Origin: Streptomyces tibetensis | Lineage (GTDB): Bacteria; Actinomycetota; Actinomycetes; Streptomycetales; Streptomycetaceae | Length of the DNA stretch: 64,000 nucleotides | Assembly: GCF_007655005.1 (NCBI RefSeq) | Contig: NZ_SZVW01000033.1 | Coordinates: 1-64,000, forward strand | Reading direction: 5' to 3' | In this document: positions 56,430 through 64,000 of the stretch, in pieces | Layout: the number at the start of each line of letters is the position of its first letter | How positions within the stretch are numbered: position 1 is the stretch's first letter | Made by a program: the position numbers and the translations under genes | The notes under the pieces: generated by a model | Told to the model about the DNA's origin: nothing | Database searches by the model: none | Seen by the model: only the letters and a program-made list of their open reading frames with translations

Positions 56430-57842
56430 TCAGTTCCCGTACGCCGCGGCTGCTTCGGCCTCCAGCTTCGCCTGCGTCCCCGCGATGTCCTTCGGGTTCT
56501 TCAGGAAGTCCTGAAGGATCTTCCACTCGCCCTTGCCGGGCGTACCGCCGAAGGCCTGCGGGGCCTGGTCGGACATGTCGAAGCGGAAGTCGTCACCGGC
56601 GTCGATGAGCGCCTTGGCGATCTTCTGCTGCACCGCGTTCGGGTACGCGGAGTTCGGCACGTTCTTGTTCGGCGAGAGGTAGCCGCCCAGCTTGGCCTGG
56701 ATCTGCGCCGCGTCGGGCGAGGCGAGCCAGGTCGCCAGGGCCTGCGAGCCCTTCGAGTCCTGAAGGATCACGGCCGCGTCGCCGCCCGAGACCACCGGGC
56801 CCTGGTCACCCACGGCCGGGAACGGGAACACCTTCGCGTCCGTCCCGATCTTCATGCTGGAGGGGATGTTGACCTGCGCGAAGTCCCCCGCCGCGACCAT
56901 GGCCGCCTTGGGCTGGTCCCCGCCGGTGAAGACCTGCGTGACGGACGCCGGGAAGTCGGTCTGCAACGCCCCGTTCGCCCCGCCCGCGATCCAGTCGGGC
57001 TTGCCCCAGACCTGCGCGAGGGTGGTCAGCGCGTCCTTCACGGACGGGTCCGTCCACTTGATCTCGTGCTTGGCCAGCTGGTCGTACTTCTCCGGGCCGG
57101 CCTGGGAGAGGTAGACGTTCTCGAACCAGTCGGTCAGCGTCCAGCCCTCGGCCCCGCCGATGGAGAACGGGGTGACGCCGGAGTCGGAGACCGTCTGCGC
57201 GGTGTTGAGCAGGTCCGGCCAGGTCTCGGGCTCACTGGCCCCCGCGTTCTCGAAGACCTGGTTGTTGTACCAGATCAGGGACTTGTTGGCGGCCTTGTAG
57301 TAGACGCCGTACGGCTTGCCGTTCACCTTGCCGATGTCCTGCCAGCCCTGCGAGTAGTTCTCGCCGAGCTCCTTGACGGTGTCGGAGCCCAGCTGTGTGG
57401 CCCAGCCCTTGTCGACGGCCTGCTTGATGGCGCCGGGCTGCGGCAGCATCGCGATGTCCGGCGGCTGCCCGCCGGCCACCTTCGAACCGATGAAGTTGAT
57501 GATGGGGTCCTGTGCGGGCACGAACGTGACCTTGGCGCCCGTGCGCTTCTCGAACTCCTGCAGGACCTTCTTGAAGTTGGCCTGTTCGGTGCCGCTCCAC
57601 ACGGCGGCGACCTCCAGGCTCGTCCCGTCCAACTTGGGAAGGGTGACGTTGTTCGCGGTGTCCGTGGTCTCGCCCGTGCTTCCACCGCTGTCGTTGTCGC
57701 TGCTTCCACAGGCACTGAGCGAGAGCGCGAGGGCTCCCGCCGCGACGGCGGCCGCGGCCTTGACGGCTCTGCGGCTCTGGGGGGTCGCCGTGTCCCGCTC
57801 GGGCGACCAGCGTGTCCGGATGGTGCTGCTCGTCATGCGCAT
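56430..57842 (-). CDS. Sugar ABC transporter substrate-binding lipoprotein
   Basis: 470 aa. Signal with twin basic region and lipobox LSAC (Cys45), followed by an acidic Ser/Gly/Asp linker and a family-1 solute-binding fold (SLEVAAVWSGTEQANFKKVL, YGVYYKAANKSLIWYNNQVF). First gene of the importer operon, no ATPase gene nearby; Streptomyces sugar importers commonly share the ATPase MsiK. ATG at 57842 with a second ATG at 57836. A TTGACA hexamer on the minus strand (57940-57945) lies about 100 bases upstream but no suitable -10 follows it. Confidence 0.92.
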   Translation of the reverse strand: MRMTSSTIRTRWSPERDTATPQSRRAVKAAAAVAAGALALSLSACGSSDNDSGGSTGETTDTANNVTLPKLDGTSLEVAAVWSGTEQANFKKVLQEFEKRTGAKVTFVPAQDPIINFIGSKVAGGQPPDIAMLPQPGAIKQAVDKGWATQLGSDTVKELGENYSQGWQDIGKVNGKPYGVYYKAANKSLIWYNNQVFENAGASEPETWPDLLNTAQTVSDSGVTPFSIGGAEGWTLTDWFENVYLSQAGPEKYDQLAKHEIKWTDPSVKDALTTLAQVWGKPDWIAGGANGALQTDFPASVTQVFTGGDQPKAAMVAAGDFAQVNIPSSMKIGTDAKVFPFPAVGDQGPVVSGGDAAVILQDSKGSQALATWLASPDAAQIQAKLGGYLSPNKNVPNSAYPNAVQQKIAKALIDAGDDFRFDMSDQAPQAFGGTPGKGEWKILQDFLKNPKDIAGTQAKLEAEAAAAYGN

Positions 57843-57991
57843 GACTGCCCCGCTTCTTCGTTCCTCGTCGAACGTCGAGCGCGCTCCCGTGCGATCTGGT
57901 CTACGCCCGGGTGTGCGGGGGCGGCAAGATGGCGTCGGCTGTCAAGCGGGGGATCGTGACTCCCTCGTGACCAGGGACGCGGTTCCATGAC

Positions 57992-58022
57992 GTGAGCGGG
58001 GCCGAAGGTCCTCCCCGCTCAC
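57992..58022 (-). terminator. Stem-loop at the end of the FHA/FtsK gene
   Basis: GTGAGCGGGG (57992-58001) pairs perfectly with CCCCGCTCAC (58013-58022), a 10-bp stem with an 11-base loop. On the minus strand it starts inside the stop codon of the 58019-62251 gene, so it most likely ends that transcript. Confidence 0.75.
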
Positions 58023-61000
58023 AGGAGCGACGGCACCTTCGCAGCCGCGACCTCCCGTGCCGCCCTTTCCAGCGCGCTGGCCAACAGTGCCAGGTCGGTC
58101 GGGCCGTTTCCGAGTTCCCGCACCGGACGCCGGGCCGGAGGGTCACCCATGCGGTGCCATTCCAGGGGTATGACGGTGGGACGCAGCGTCGCCGTCCGCG
58201 GGATCCGGCCGGTGACCCGGCCGCCCTGGAACGGGGTGACCCGCCCGTCCGCGCCGGTCAGCCTGCCCCGGCCGGGCGCGGGCTCCTCCGGTCCTGGGGC
58301 CGGGGCGTCGAGCGCGACGCGCAGGGTGGCCCGGCGCGCCGGTTCCGTCTCCGCCGTACGGGCGCACGGGCCGGTGGCCGCCACCAGATGGACGCCGAGC
58401 CGCTCGCCGTCCCGGGCCACCGCCTCTAGCGCACGCATCACCGACCCGGCCGCGGGCCGCCCGGTCGAGCCGAGCGCCGGGGCGACCAGCGCGTCCAGGT
58501 CGTCGACGACCACGACGAGCCGGGGCAGCGGGGGCGCGGCCACGTCCGTCTGCCGCCGGGCCGCACCGGGCCGCAGCCGCATGGTGGAGCTGGACGGCGA
58601 GTCGAGGTCGCCGGCCCCTCCCGCGCCGGCCGCGTCGGCCTGGGCACCGCCCCGGGCCGTCGCCGTGCGCTGCGCCACCATCCGGCCCGACAGCTCGCGG
58701 CCGGTGTGCCACTCGGCGAAGCCGGACCGCCCGAGCAGCTCGGCGCGCCGCTTCAGCTCGGCGCTCAGGGACTGCGCGAACTCCCGCATGCGGACCGGGT
58801 CGTGGGCCATGAGCAACGTGGTGACATGCGGAACGTCCGTACACACCTGCAGTCCCTCGCCGTTGCCGCCGCCCGCGCCCGGGCCGCCCCGGCCGTCGAC
58901 CAGCACGATGCCGAGGCGGTCCGGCCGCTCGGCTGCGGCCAGGGACGCGACGATCGACCGCAGCAGCTCCGTACGGCCGCTGCCCGGCGGGCCCTCGATC
59001 AGCAGATGCGGCCCCTGGGCGGCGAGGTCGGCGCCGACCGGGCCACGCGGCCCGGCGCCCAGCACCGCGCGCACGCGTCCGCCCAGCGCCTCCGCGTCGT
59101 CGGCCGCGTCCGCCCAGCGGGCCATCAGCGACGCCGGGGTGGCGCGAGCCAGGCCCAGCTCGTCCAGCAGCCGCGCCGCCTGCGGCAGCGGTGCGGAGAC
59201 CCGCGGCTGGCGCTCGCTCGCCGGGCCGTCCGTCCGCAGCGGCGCCAGCGCCCGCGCGAACCGCTCGGCCCAGGCGGCGGAGACGGCGTCGACGGTGGCG
59301 ACCGTGCCGTGCCCGACCGGCCCGGCCGACGAGCCGTCGCCGCCGGTACGGGCCACGCGCACCAGCCGCAGGGCCGTCGCCACATCCCCGCTGAGCAGCG
59401 CGACCGCGCCGCACTGCCGGAAGGCCGGCGCCACCGAACAGGCCGCCTCGTACGTGTCCGTCACCGGCGAGGCCGGGGAGGCGGCGGCCGTCTCGGCCAG
59501 GCAGACGACGTGGATCCCGGCCCCGGGCCCCTCCAGTGCCAGCCGCGCGAGGGCTCCGCGCAGGTCGGCACCGCCGGGATCGCCGTCGACGACCACGACG
59601 GTGTACGGGCCGGGGAAACCGCCTGCCGTGCCGCTGCCGGCGCTGTCGCCCAGGGCCCAGGAGGGGCGGCGGGGAGCCGGGACGGTGTGGTGCGGGGGCG
59701 GGGCGCCGGTCGACTGTGAGCCGCCGCTCGCCGAGGCACTCGTCGGCGGACCTGCGACCCCCGCGTCCGCCAGCTGGTCCTCCAGACGGCGGGTCAGCTC
59801 GTCGACGCGGGCGGCGGCCTGCTCGCGGTCGTGCGCCAGGAGCAGCCGGCAGTCCTGCCCGTGCCCCGGGCGCACGTGCGGCAGCCAGCCCAGCCAGGAC
59901 CACTCGGCGGTGCGTTCCTCCAGGGCACGGGAGCGGTCCGCGGCGATCAGGACGATCTCCAGCGTGTCGGGGGAGTGCAGGGCGGTGAGCTGGGCCAGGA
60001 CGGCACGGGCCAGCCCGGTCAGCCGCGCCCGCGGCCCGGCCAGGCCCAGGGCGCCGACCTCGCGCAGTCCGGCGGTCACGGGCACGGCGGGCAGCAGGCC
60101 CGAGCCGTCCGGTGCCGCCCGGTCGGCCGTACCGAGGCGCACCGCGAGGGCCTCCGGGTGGCCGGGGCCGCGCTCCCACAGCCGGGGCCCGGGACCGAGG
60201 GCCGTGAGCAGCAGCGTGGCCGGGTCCGGCCAGGTCTCCGGGGCGGCCGGCACGACGACCGGGTGGTGCTCCGCGGCCACCACCGCGGCCGGTTCGTCCT
60301 CGTACGTCTCGCGTGGTTCCGCCGCCTGCTCGCCGCGCCCGCCGGTCAGCCGCCGGGCCCACGCCCCGAGCCCGCCACGCCTGCGGGTCTGCTGGGGCAT
60401 GTCGGTGCCGCGGAGGGGAGTGCCCTTGCGCCCACGACCGGCATGCTGGTCGGCGAGGGCCGGGTCGTCGGTGCCGGGGTCCGGGTGCCAGGGGTGGTGA
60501 CCGCTTCCGTCTGTGGCGCCGACACCGGCGTCGGCGCCGTACGCCGGTCCGGCGCGGTCCGGGGCCATGTCACCGAACGCCCCGGCCCCGGAACGACCCG
60601 CGTGCGTGTCCCCGGCGCCGCTCGACGGCCGGCCCGCATCGCGTCGGCGCCCGGGGTCGGGCTGAGCCGGGGGCGGCGAACCCGGGGCCGTATCGCGCTG
60701 CCGGGTGGTCCGGAGCGTGTCTTCCGGCGAACCGGGGCGGGTTCCGTGAGCCTCCGGGAACGTCCGTCCGGACCCGGCGGACCCCGACCGTGCGCCACCA
60801 CCGGCCGTCTGCCGCCGCGCCTCACCCCCGGTGCCCCCGGGCGGCACCTCACTCCAACCGTCCCCGGCGTGGGCAGCGCCCCCGGCGCTGGTGTGCGGCA
60901 TCTCGCTCCGGTGCCGCCCGGAACGGGCTTCGCCGCCGGCCCCCGGGGGCGGGACGTCATCGCGGCGTATCGGCCGTGCTTCGCCGCGGGCGCCCGAGGG

Positions 61001-62251
61001 CGGGACCTTGTTGTGATGTCCTGCGGCCTGGGCGGTGCCTGCGGCCTGGGCGGTGCCTGCGGCCTGGGCGGTGCCTGCGGCCCGGGCGGTGCCTGCGGCA
61101 CTGGGAGGCGGCGTCTCGTTCCGGTGTCCCGGTCGGGCCTCGCCGTCGGCGCAACGGGGCGTCACCTCGCTCCCATGGCCCCCCGAGCGGGCTTCGCCCC
61201 CGCTGTCCGCGGTGTGGGCCCCGTGGCCGTGTCCTCGCTCCTGCGGTGCTTCCGGCCTCGGGCCACCGCCCTCGACCCTCAGCGACCCCGAGCCCGCTCC
61301 GCCGCCCTCGGCCCTCAGCGACCCCGAGCCCGCTCCGCCGCCCTCCCTGCGCGGCGCCTTGGGCCCCGAGCCCTCACCTCCGCTCCCGGTCCGCACCGCT
61401 TCCGGCCCGGAGTCCGCACCCGCGCCCTCGATCCACGGCGCCCCGCCCTGCCCCGGCACCACGGCCGGATCAGCGGAACCGTGCCCGGAAGCGGCCGGGG
61501 TGCCCCAGGCAGCCGAGCCGTGGGCGTGGTGCGTGGAGCCCGTGGGCCCGGCCGCTCCCGCAGTCGCCTCACCGGGCGCGGATGCCTCCGCTGGCCCGGC
61601 CACGCGCACGTGCCCCTCCCCGTCCGGAGTCGTCTCCACCCGGGCCCCCGGCCCCCCGGCGGGAGCCAGCCGCAGGGCCGACTCGCCGATCCGCAGCAGC
61701 GCACCCGGCACGAAGGGGACCGCCCGGCCGCCCACCCGCGCACCGCTCACCGTCGTGCCGTTCGTGGAGTCCAGGTCGGCGACCGCGACGCGGCCGTCCG
61801 CGCTCACCGTCACCGCGCAGTGCAGCCGGGAGACGTCCGGGTCGTCGAGCGGTACGTCGGCGTCCGCGGAGCGGCCGATGCGGATCTCGCCGCCGTGCAG
61901 CAGATGGACACCGCCGGCGTCGGGCCCGGCCACGACCTGCAACTGGGCCGGGGCGCCCTCCAGCTCCGGATGCGGCTCCGGCTCGCCCGGCGCGCCCACG
62001 GACAGCACGGCACCATCGGTCAGCGGCGGCTCGCCGAGCGTGCAGCGCTGGGCGTCCAGCCGCTGCTCCCCGGCGAACAGCACGGGCGTGCCCGAGCCGT
62101 CACCGCCGCAGACCGCCTGGGCGAGCGCCGAGGCCACCGCGGCGAGCGCCGTACCGGCGGGTGCCGTGACCAGCACGTCGCTGCGCGGGGCGCGATCCCG
62201 CGCCGGCGCCGACGGGCCCAGCGGATCTACGACGGTCAGCCGGATCTGCAT
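58019..62251 (-). CDS. FHA-domain FtsK/SpoIIIE-type ATPase
   Basis: 1410 aa. Residues 1-90 resemble the ubiquitin-like N-terminus seen in type VII secretion-associated proteins. An FHA domain follows at 104-196 with GRS, SRLH and DSTNG, so it should bind phosphothreonine partners. Residues about 200-640 are a low-complexity linker with short repeats. The C-terminal half holds tandem FtsK-like folds: a degenerate one (from about 670) and one with Walker A GPPGSGRT near residue 1087 and the Walker B-like LVVVVDDLDAL. The ATG at 62251 is chosen (MQIRLTVVDP). Divergent from the kinase gene, a possible regulator. Confidence 0.85.
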   Translation of the reverse strand: MQIRLTVVDPLGPSAPARDRAPRSDVLVTAPAGTALAAVASALAQAVCGGDGSGTPVLFAGEQRLDAQRCTLGEPPLTDGAVLSVGAPGEPEPHPELEGAPAQLQVVAGPDAGGVHLLHGGEIRIGRSADADVPLDDPDVSRLHCAVTVSADGRVAVADLDSTNGTTVSGARVGGRAVPFVPGALLRIGESALRLAPAGGPGARVETTPDGEGHVRVAGPAEASAPGEATAGAAGPTGSTHHAHGSAAWGTPAASGHGSADPAVVPGQGGAPWIEGAGADSGPEAVRTGSGGEGSGPKAPRREGGGAGSGSLRAEGGGAGSGSLRVEGGGPRPEAPQERGHGHGAHTADSGGEARSGGHGSEVTPRCADGEARPGHRNETPPPSAAGTARAAGTAQAAGTAQAAGTAQAAGHHNKVPPSGARGEARPIRRDDVPPPGAGGEARSGRHRSEMPHTSAGGAAHAGDGWSEVPPGGTGGEARRQTAGGGARSGSAGSGRTFPEAHGTRPGSPEDTLRTTRQRDTAPGSPPPAQPDPGRRRDAGRPSSGAGDTHAGRSGAGAFGDMAPDRAGPAYGADAGVGATDGSGHHPWHPDPGTDDPALADQHAGRGRKGTPLRGTDMPQQTRRRGGLGAWARRLTGGRGEQAAEPRETYEDEPAAVVAAEHHPVVVPAAPETWPDPATLLLTALGPGPRLWERGPGHPEALAVRLGTADRAAPDGSGLLPAVPVTAGLREVGALGLAGPRARLTGLARAVLAQLTALHSPDTLEIVLIAADRSRALEERTAEWSWLGWLPHVRPGHGQDCRLLLAHDREQAAARVDELTRRLEDQLADAGVAGPPTSASASGGSQSTGAPPPHHTVPAPRRPSWALGDSAGSGTAGGFPGPYTVVVVDGDPGGADLRGALARLALEGPGAGIHVVCLAETAAASPASPVTDTYEAACSVAPAFRQCGAVALLSGDVATALRLVRVARTGGDGSSAGPVGHGTVATVDAVSAAWAERFARALAPLRTDGPASERQPRVSAPLPQAARLLDELGLARATPASLMARWADAADDAEALGGRVRAVLGAGPRGPVGADLAAQGPHLLIEGPPGSGRTELLRSIVASLAAAERPDRLGIVLVDGRGGPGAGGGNGEGLQVCTDVPHVTTLLMAHDPVRMREFAQSLSAELKRRAELLGRSGFAEWHTGRELSGRMVAQRTATARGGAQADAAGAGGAGDLDSPSSSTMRLRPGAARRQTDVAAPPLPRLVVVVDDLDALVAPALGSTGRPAAGSVMRALEAVARDGERLGVHLVAATGPCARTAETEPARRATLRVALDAPAPGPEEPAPGRGRLTGADGRVTPFQGGRVTGRIPRTATLRPTVIPLEWHRMGDPPARRPVRELGNGPTDLALLASALERAAREVAAAKVPSLL
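61021..61092 (-). repeat. 18-bp tandem repeat in the linker of the FHA/FtsK gene
   Basis: Four units of CTGCGGCCTGGGCGGTGC (the last with one change) at 61021-61092, coding Ala/Gly/Thr/Gln hexapeptides such as AAGTAQ. It keeps the frame and lies in the disordered linker. Confidence 0.85.
61266..61345 (-). repeat. 36-bp tandem repeat in the linker of the FHA/FtsK gene
   Basis: Two 36-bp units start at 61266 and 61302 with a third partial one at 61338, coding EGGGAGSGSLRA/V. Frame is kept. Together with the 18-bp array it shows that the linker expands by short tandem duplication. Confidence 0.75.
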
Positions 62252-62613
62252 CGCCGTCAGCGGTCCCTTCTGCCCGGGCGCGGAGTCCCCCACCCCGCCC
62301 CAGCACGTCGGCCAGTACTGGCAGCATCCTCGCACCTGCCACTGACAGTGCGCCCCTCACTCCGAAAAAGGTGATCTTGAATGGTCGGCTCTGCCCGCAA
62401 AAGTGCCTGAGAGATGACCCACAGGCGACCGCTTGGGATCACTCACGTTCCCTGGCGGCAACCACGAGACCGAGGTGAGCGTCTTTCCTTCGAACGAGTG
62501 TGAGGGCCGCTACGTAAGACCCACAGAAAGACGACACTCCGGTCCCCGGCCCCCCGGCACTACAGTGGGTCGGACAGGCCAGCAGGCAAGGCAAGCACCA
62601 GGGAGCGCATGAC
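62252..62613. other. 362-bp divergent intergenic region, FHA/FtsK and kinase genes
   Basis: Holds the two divergent promoters. Visible structures are GCCTG...CAGGC (near 62410-62430) and CTCAC...GTGAG (near 62443-62480), which could fold in RNA from either strand. The kinase side has GGGAG eight or nine bases before the GTG at 62614. I see no gene here and no confident sigma-factor consensus. The structures do not match any riboswitch class I know. Confidence 0.45.
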
Positions 62614-63747
62614 GTGCGGCCGGTAGGCAGCAAGTACCTGCTCGAGGAGCCGCTCGGACGCGGCGCCACGGGCACCGTCTGGCGAGCCCGCCAGCGCGAG
62701 ACGGCGGGCGCCGAGGCGGCCGTGGCGGGGCAGCCCGGCGAGACCGTCGCGATCAAGGTCCTCAAGGAGGAGCTGGCCGGCGACCCGGACATCGTCATGC
62801 GGTTCCTGCGCGAGCGGTCCGTCCTGCTCAGGCTGACCCACCCGAACATCGTCCGGGTCCGTGACCTGGTGGTCGAGGGCGAGCTGCTGGCGCTGGTCAT
62901 GGATCTCGTCGACGGCCCGGACCTGCACCGCTACCTGCGCGAGAACGGACCGTTCACCCCGGTCGCCGCGGCCCTGCTCACCGCCCAGATCGCCGACGCC
63001 CTCGCCGCCAGCCACGCCGACGGCGTCGTCCACCGCGACCTCAAGCCGGCCAACGTCCTGCTCCAGCAGTACGACGGACAGATGCACCCGCTGCTGACCG
63101 ACTTCGGCATCGCCCGGCTGGCCGACTCCCCGGGACTGACCCGCACCCAGGAGTTCGTCGGCACGCCCGCGTACGTCGCGCCCGAGTCCGCCGAGGGCCG
63201 CCCGCAGACCTCCGCCGTCGACATCTACGGCGCCGGCATCCTGCTGTACGAGCTGGTCACCGGCCGCCCGCCGTTCTCCGGCGGCTCCGCCCTGGAGGTG
63301 CTGCACCAGCACCTGAGCTCCGAGCCGCGCCGCCCCTCCACGGTCCCCGACCCGCTGTGGACGGTCATCGAGCGCTGCCTGCGCAAGAACCCGGACGAAC
63401 GCCCCAGCGCCGAGAACCTCGCCCGCGGCCTGCGCGTCGTCGCCGAGGGCATCGGGGTGCACGCCAACTCCGCGCAGATCGCCGCCGCCGAGGGCGTCGG
63501 CATGCTGCTCGCCCCCGACCCGGCCCCCGCGCCGGTGCCGGACACGCCCGGCTCGGCCGCGCCGAGGGCGTCGGCATGCTGCTCGCCCCCGACCCGGCCC
63601 CCGCGCCGGTGCCGGACACGCCCGGCTCGGCCGACCCCACCCAGGTCCTCCCGCAGGGCGCCGGCGCCTACGACCCGAACGCCGCGACCAGCGTCATGCC
63701 GCACACCGGCGGCCCGGCCGGCGCCGCCGACCCCACCGCCGTCATGA
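62614..63747 (+). CDS. pkaA: Ser/Thr protein kinase, PkaA-like, C-terminal frame broken
   Basis: The kinase domain is complete: glycine loop LGRGATGTVW, catalytic Lys48 (VAIKVL), HRDLKPAN with Asp142, DFG Asp163, and the APE-like VAPES. GTG start at 62614 after GGGAG. At codon about 291 a perfect 74-bp tandem duplication begins; because 74 is not a multiple of three, the frame shifts after it and the reading ends at 63747 (377 codons, the last 62 unrelated). Removing one copy restores a frame that stays open to the window end. The symbol is by position and resemblance to S. coelicolor PkaA, from memory. Confidence 0.85.
   Translation: MRPVGSKYLLEEPLGRGATGTVWRARQRETAGAEAAVAGQPGETVAIKVLKEELAGDPDIVMRFLRERSVLLRLTHPNIVRVRDLVVEGELLALVMDLVDGPDLHRYLRENGPFTPVAAALLTAQIADALAASHADGVVHRDLKPANVLLQQYDGQMHPLLTDFGIARLADSPGLTRTQEFVGTPAYVAPESAEGRPQTSAVDIYGAGILLYELVTGRPPFSGGSALEVLHQHLSSEPRRPSTVPDPLWTVIERCLRKNPDERPSAENLARGLRVVAEGIGVHANSAQIAAAEGVGMLLAPDPAPAPVPDTPGSAAPRASACCSPPTRPPRRCRTRPARPTPPRSSRRAPAPTTRTPRPASCRTPAARPAPPTPPPS
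63486..63633 (+). repeat. Perfect 74-bp tandem duplication in the kinase gene
   Basis: Bases 63486-63559 are repeated exactly at 63560-63633. The copies share every base; the flanks differ at both ends. Each copy codes for GVGMLLAPDPAPAPVPDTPG in the kinase frame, but the second copy is read in another frame. Confidence 0.95.
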
Positions 63748-64000
63748 ACCACCGGGGCGCGGCCGACCCGACCGCCGTCATGCCGCCGGTCCCGCCGGGC
63801 TCGCCCGGCCACCCCGGTCAGCAGAACCAGCAGGGCGGCCCCGAGGACCCGCACCCCTGGCAGAACCAGCTGCGCGCGGCCCGCGACCGCAACGAGCAGA
63901 CGCAGGTCCAGTACCTCGACCCGAACGAGGACCCGCTGCGCCGCCGCCCCCAGCGCCAGGTCGCCCGGCCCCAGCAGCCCCCGCGCCGCCAGGCGCCCCC
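63560..64000 (+). pseudogene. pkaA: Displaced C-terminal part of the kinase, out of frame
   Basis: From the second copy of the duplication to the window end, the frame with codons starting at 63633 reads a coherent Pro/Gln-rich sequence: DPTQVLPQGAGAYDPN, repeated ADPTAVM blocks, then HPWQNQLRAARDRNEQTQVQ and QVARPQQPPRRQAP. This is the expected tail of a PkaA-like kinase, but it has no start of its own. It overlaps the shifted reading of the kinase up to 63747 and runs off the window. Confidence 0.75.

Noticed and set aside
57940-57945. A TTGACA hexamer as the -35 of the sugar importer operon
   Set aside because: No -10-like hexamer occurs 16-19 bases downstream; G/C-rich sequence fills that position.
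62380-62500. Riboswitch-like folding with a CTGAGAG segment
   Set aside because: The surrounding conserved bases of the thiamine, glycine, cobalamin and c-di-AMP classes are missing; only simple stems are present, and the downstream gene is a kinase.

Overview
The window is chromosomal DNA from a high-G+C actinomycete, almost certainly a Streptomyces. The evidence is the strong G/C bias at third codon positions, frequent GTG starts, ATGA-coupled genes, and a conserved block mtrA-mtrB-lpqB-comF-hpf-secA. From memory the order resembles S. coelicolor around SCO3017 to SCO2974, running from mtrAB through secA and the NAD-glutamate dehydrogenase gene to pkaA. The mtrA-mtrB-lpqB-comF-hpf-secA-Rv3235-type order also matches the mycobacterial Rv3246c-Rv3235 neighbourhood. 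I saw no tRNA, rRNA, insertion sequence, phage genes or CRISPR array.

Layout. (1) 41-5606, minus strand: a MoxR-ATPase operon (membrane protein, DUF4129, DUF4350, MoxR, DUF58), almost wholly translationally coupled. (2) 5747-6895: mtnA, methionine salvage. (3) 7071-14036: the MtrA-MtrB-LpqB envelope-signalling operon, then comF and the ribosome hibernation factor gene. (4) 14242-22531: an orphan LuxR-type response regulator, a YcaQ/AlkX-like DNA glycosylase, a GNAT acetyltransferase, secA, an Rv3235-family protein, a DUF6912 protein and a HAD hydrolase. (5) 22990-27942: the large NAD-dependent glutamate dehydrogenase. (6) 28056-53996: a 26-kb cell-surface polymer locus with a GtrA protein, polytopic GT-C-like membrane enzymes, GT2 transferases, four GT2-TagF-type fusion proteins, a TagGH-type exporter, GalE, a TetR regulator and an AftB/ZomB-like membrane transferase; an ohrR/ohr pair sits inside it. 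(7) 54127-57842: a sugar ABC importer (permease, permease, binding lipoprotein) without its own ATPase. (8) 58019-62251: a very large FHA/FtsK-type ATPase. (9) 62614-end: a PkaA-like Ser/Thr kinase whose frame is broken by a duplication.

How the parts may work together. In region 6, GalE could supply galactose-type nucleotide sugars. GT2 and TagF-type enzymes would build a glycosyl/alditol-phosphate (teichoic-acid-like) chain, TagGH would export it, and the GT-C/AftB-like membrane proteins would decorate it outside the membrane from lipid-linked sugars. MtrAB-LpqB and SecA link the neighbouring block to envelope homeostasis. These links are inferences from gene families and proximity.

Most notable signals: a 45-bp minisatellite (about 22.7 copies, 19 identical) inside a GT2 gene; a basic heptad repeat (20 units) inside the divergently transcribed GT-C gene next to it; a perfect 74-bp tandem duplication that frameshifts the kinase; and a 35-bp duplication between the two sugar permease genes that creates a 32-codon ORF joined to both by ATGA overlaps.
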